A stretch of DNA of 5,344 nt from assembly GCA_900321945.1 (NCBI GenBank), contig ONXY01000031.1, forward strand, positions 1 to 5,344, written 5' to 3'. The DNA comes from an uncultured Eubacteriales bacterium (GTDB taxonomy: Bacteria; Bacillota_A; Clostridia; Christensenellales; Aristaeellaceae). Each line of letters begins with the position of its first letter. The stretch's first letter is position 1. A program made the position numbers and the translations under genes. Positions 4,958 to 5,344 of this stretch are shown here, piece by piece. The notes under the pieces are model-generated. The model saw only the letters and a list, made by a program, of their open reading frames with translations, was not told where the DNA came from and ran no database searches.

Positions 4958-5344
4958 TCAAACTTTCCGGATCTGTTCAGACCGCCCGAAAGGACAGACA
5001 GCCAGGCACAGCCCGCATGCGTTTTTACGCCCCAGTTTCGGGATAAAGGCACTCCTCATCCGGTTGCATTTCTGATAATCAATGATTTCGGAACGGTCTG
5101 TGCCGATTGTCCATTGCCGGTTCTTCAGCGCTTTGCAGGGACAGATATCGATACATTCGGTGCAGTCATCCGGACACCTGCCGACTGTAACCGGCCGGCC
5201 GTACGCAAAGATTTCATCAATCAGAACGGCGGACAGCCGGACCCTGGGGCCGTACCTTTCGGTGATAATGACATCATTCTTTCCAAACCATCCGATTCCG
5301 GCGCGGGCCGCGGCCGTTTTGAAGGAAAACAGGGCCCGGAGTTC
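4958..5344 (-). CDS. Epoxyqueuosine reductase (QueG)-like double [4Fe-4S] protein, C-terminal part only
   Basis: The last 128 residues of a gene whose start lies beyond the right edge. Seen, numbering from the edge: AARAGIGWFGKNDVIIT (12-28), the conserved QueG-family segment before the iron-sulfur domain. A first cluster motif CPDDCTECIDICP (57-69) has Cys57/61/64/68, and a second CGLCLAVCP (110-118) has Cys110/113/117 plus Cys93 (DYQKC). This is the two-[4Fe-4S] ferredoxin-like arrangement of QueG and its relatives. QueG is a cobalamin enzyme that makes queuosine in tRNA. The cobalamin-binding N-terminal region is outside the window, so true QueG cannot be told from a QueG-like redox protein. 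The spacing CX3CX2CX3CP differs from the usual CX2CX2CX3CP. The protein ends 10 residues after the last cluster, so the HEAT-repeat tail of E. coli QueG is absent, as in short clostridial forms. Confidence 0.85.
   Translation of the reverse strand, partial: ELRALFSFKTAAARAGIGWFGKNDVIITERYGPRVRLSAVLIDEIFAYGRPVTVGRCPDDCTECIDICPCKALKNRQWTIGTDRSEIIDYQKCNRMRSAFIPKLGRKNACGLCLAVCPFGRSEQIRKV

Noticed and set aside
4801..5052. Minus-strand 83-residue open frame between the DUF402 and iron-sulfur genes, or a frameshifted extension of the latter
   Set aside because: Its first part is the iron-sulfur gene read in the wrong frame and the rest has no conserved features; the iron-sulfur protein already ends at a normal distance after its second cluster.

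Overview
The window looks like chromosomal DNA from a Bacillota (Clostridia-like, probably gut-associated) bacterium. Reasons: strong AGGAGG-type ribosome binding sites, near-consensus sigma-A promoters, a transketolase split into two genes, and a short QueG-like iron-sulfur protein. The G+C-rich, GCC/GGC/CTG-heavy codon use of the left two thirds suggests a G+C-rich clostridial lineage. The taxonomic assignment is inference; there is no rRNA or other marker gene here.

Left part (1-3628) is a carbohydrate-metabolism locus built around a divergent control region at 1654-1893. Leftward run a PfkB-family sugar kinase (727-1653) and then, 64 bases further on, the N-terminal 220 residues of a periplasmic-type ABC transporter binding protein (1-662, cut by the window edge). 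Rightward run the two halves of a split thiamine-diphosphate transketolase (1894-2703 and 2705-3628), one base apart. The control region holds two face-to-face sigma-A promoters, both TTGACA with 17-base spacers. A perfect 18-base palindrome sits inside the kinase promoter and a second imperfect 23-base palindrome lies in the kinase leader, so a dimeric repressor is likely. The simplest reading is an inducible catabolic cluster: import of a sugar or sugar-like solute, phosphorylation by the kinase, and two-carbon transfer by the transketolase into pentose-phosphate intermediates. The actual substrate cannot be told from the window.

Middle part (3629-4209) is a 581-base gene-free stretch between convergent genes. 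It contains several inverted repeats but no convincing terminator or small gene.

Right part (4210-5344) is less G+C-rich by eye and unrelated in function: a DUF402-family protein (4210-4779) and, upstream on the same strand, the C-terminal 128 residues of a double [4Fe-4S] epoxyqueuosine-reductase-like protein (4958-5344, cut by the right edge and lacking its start).
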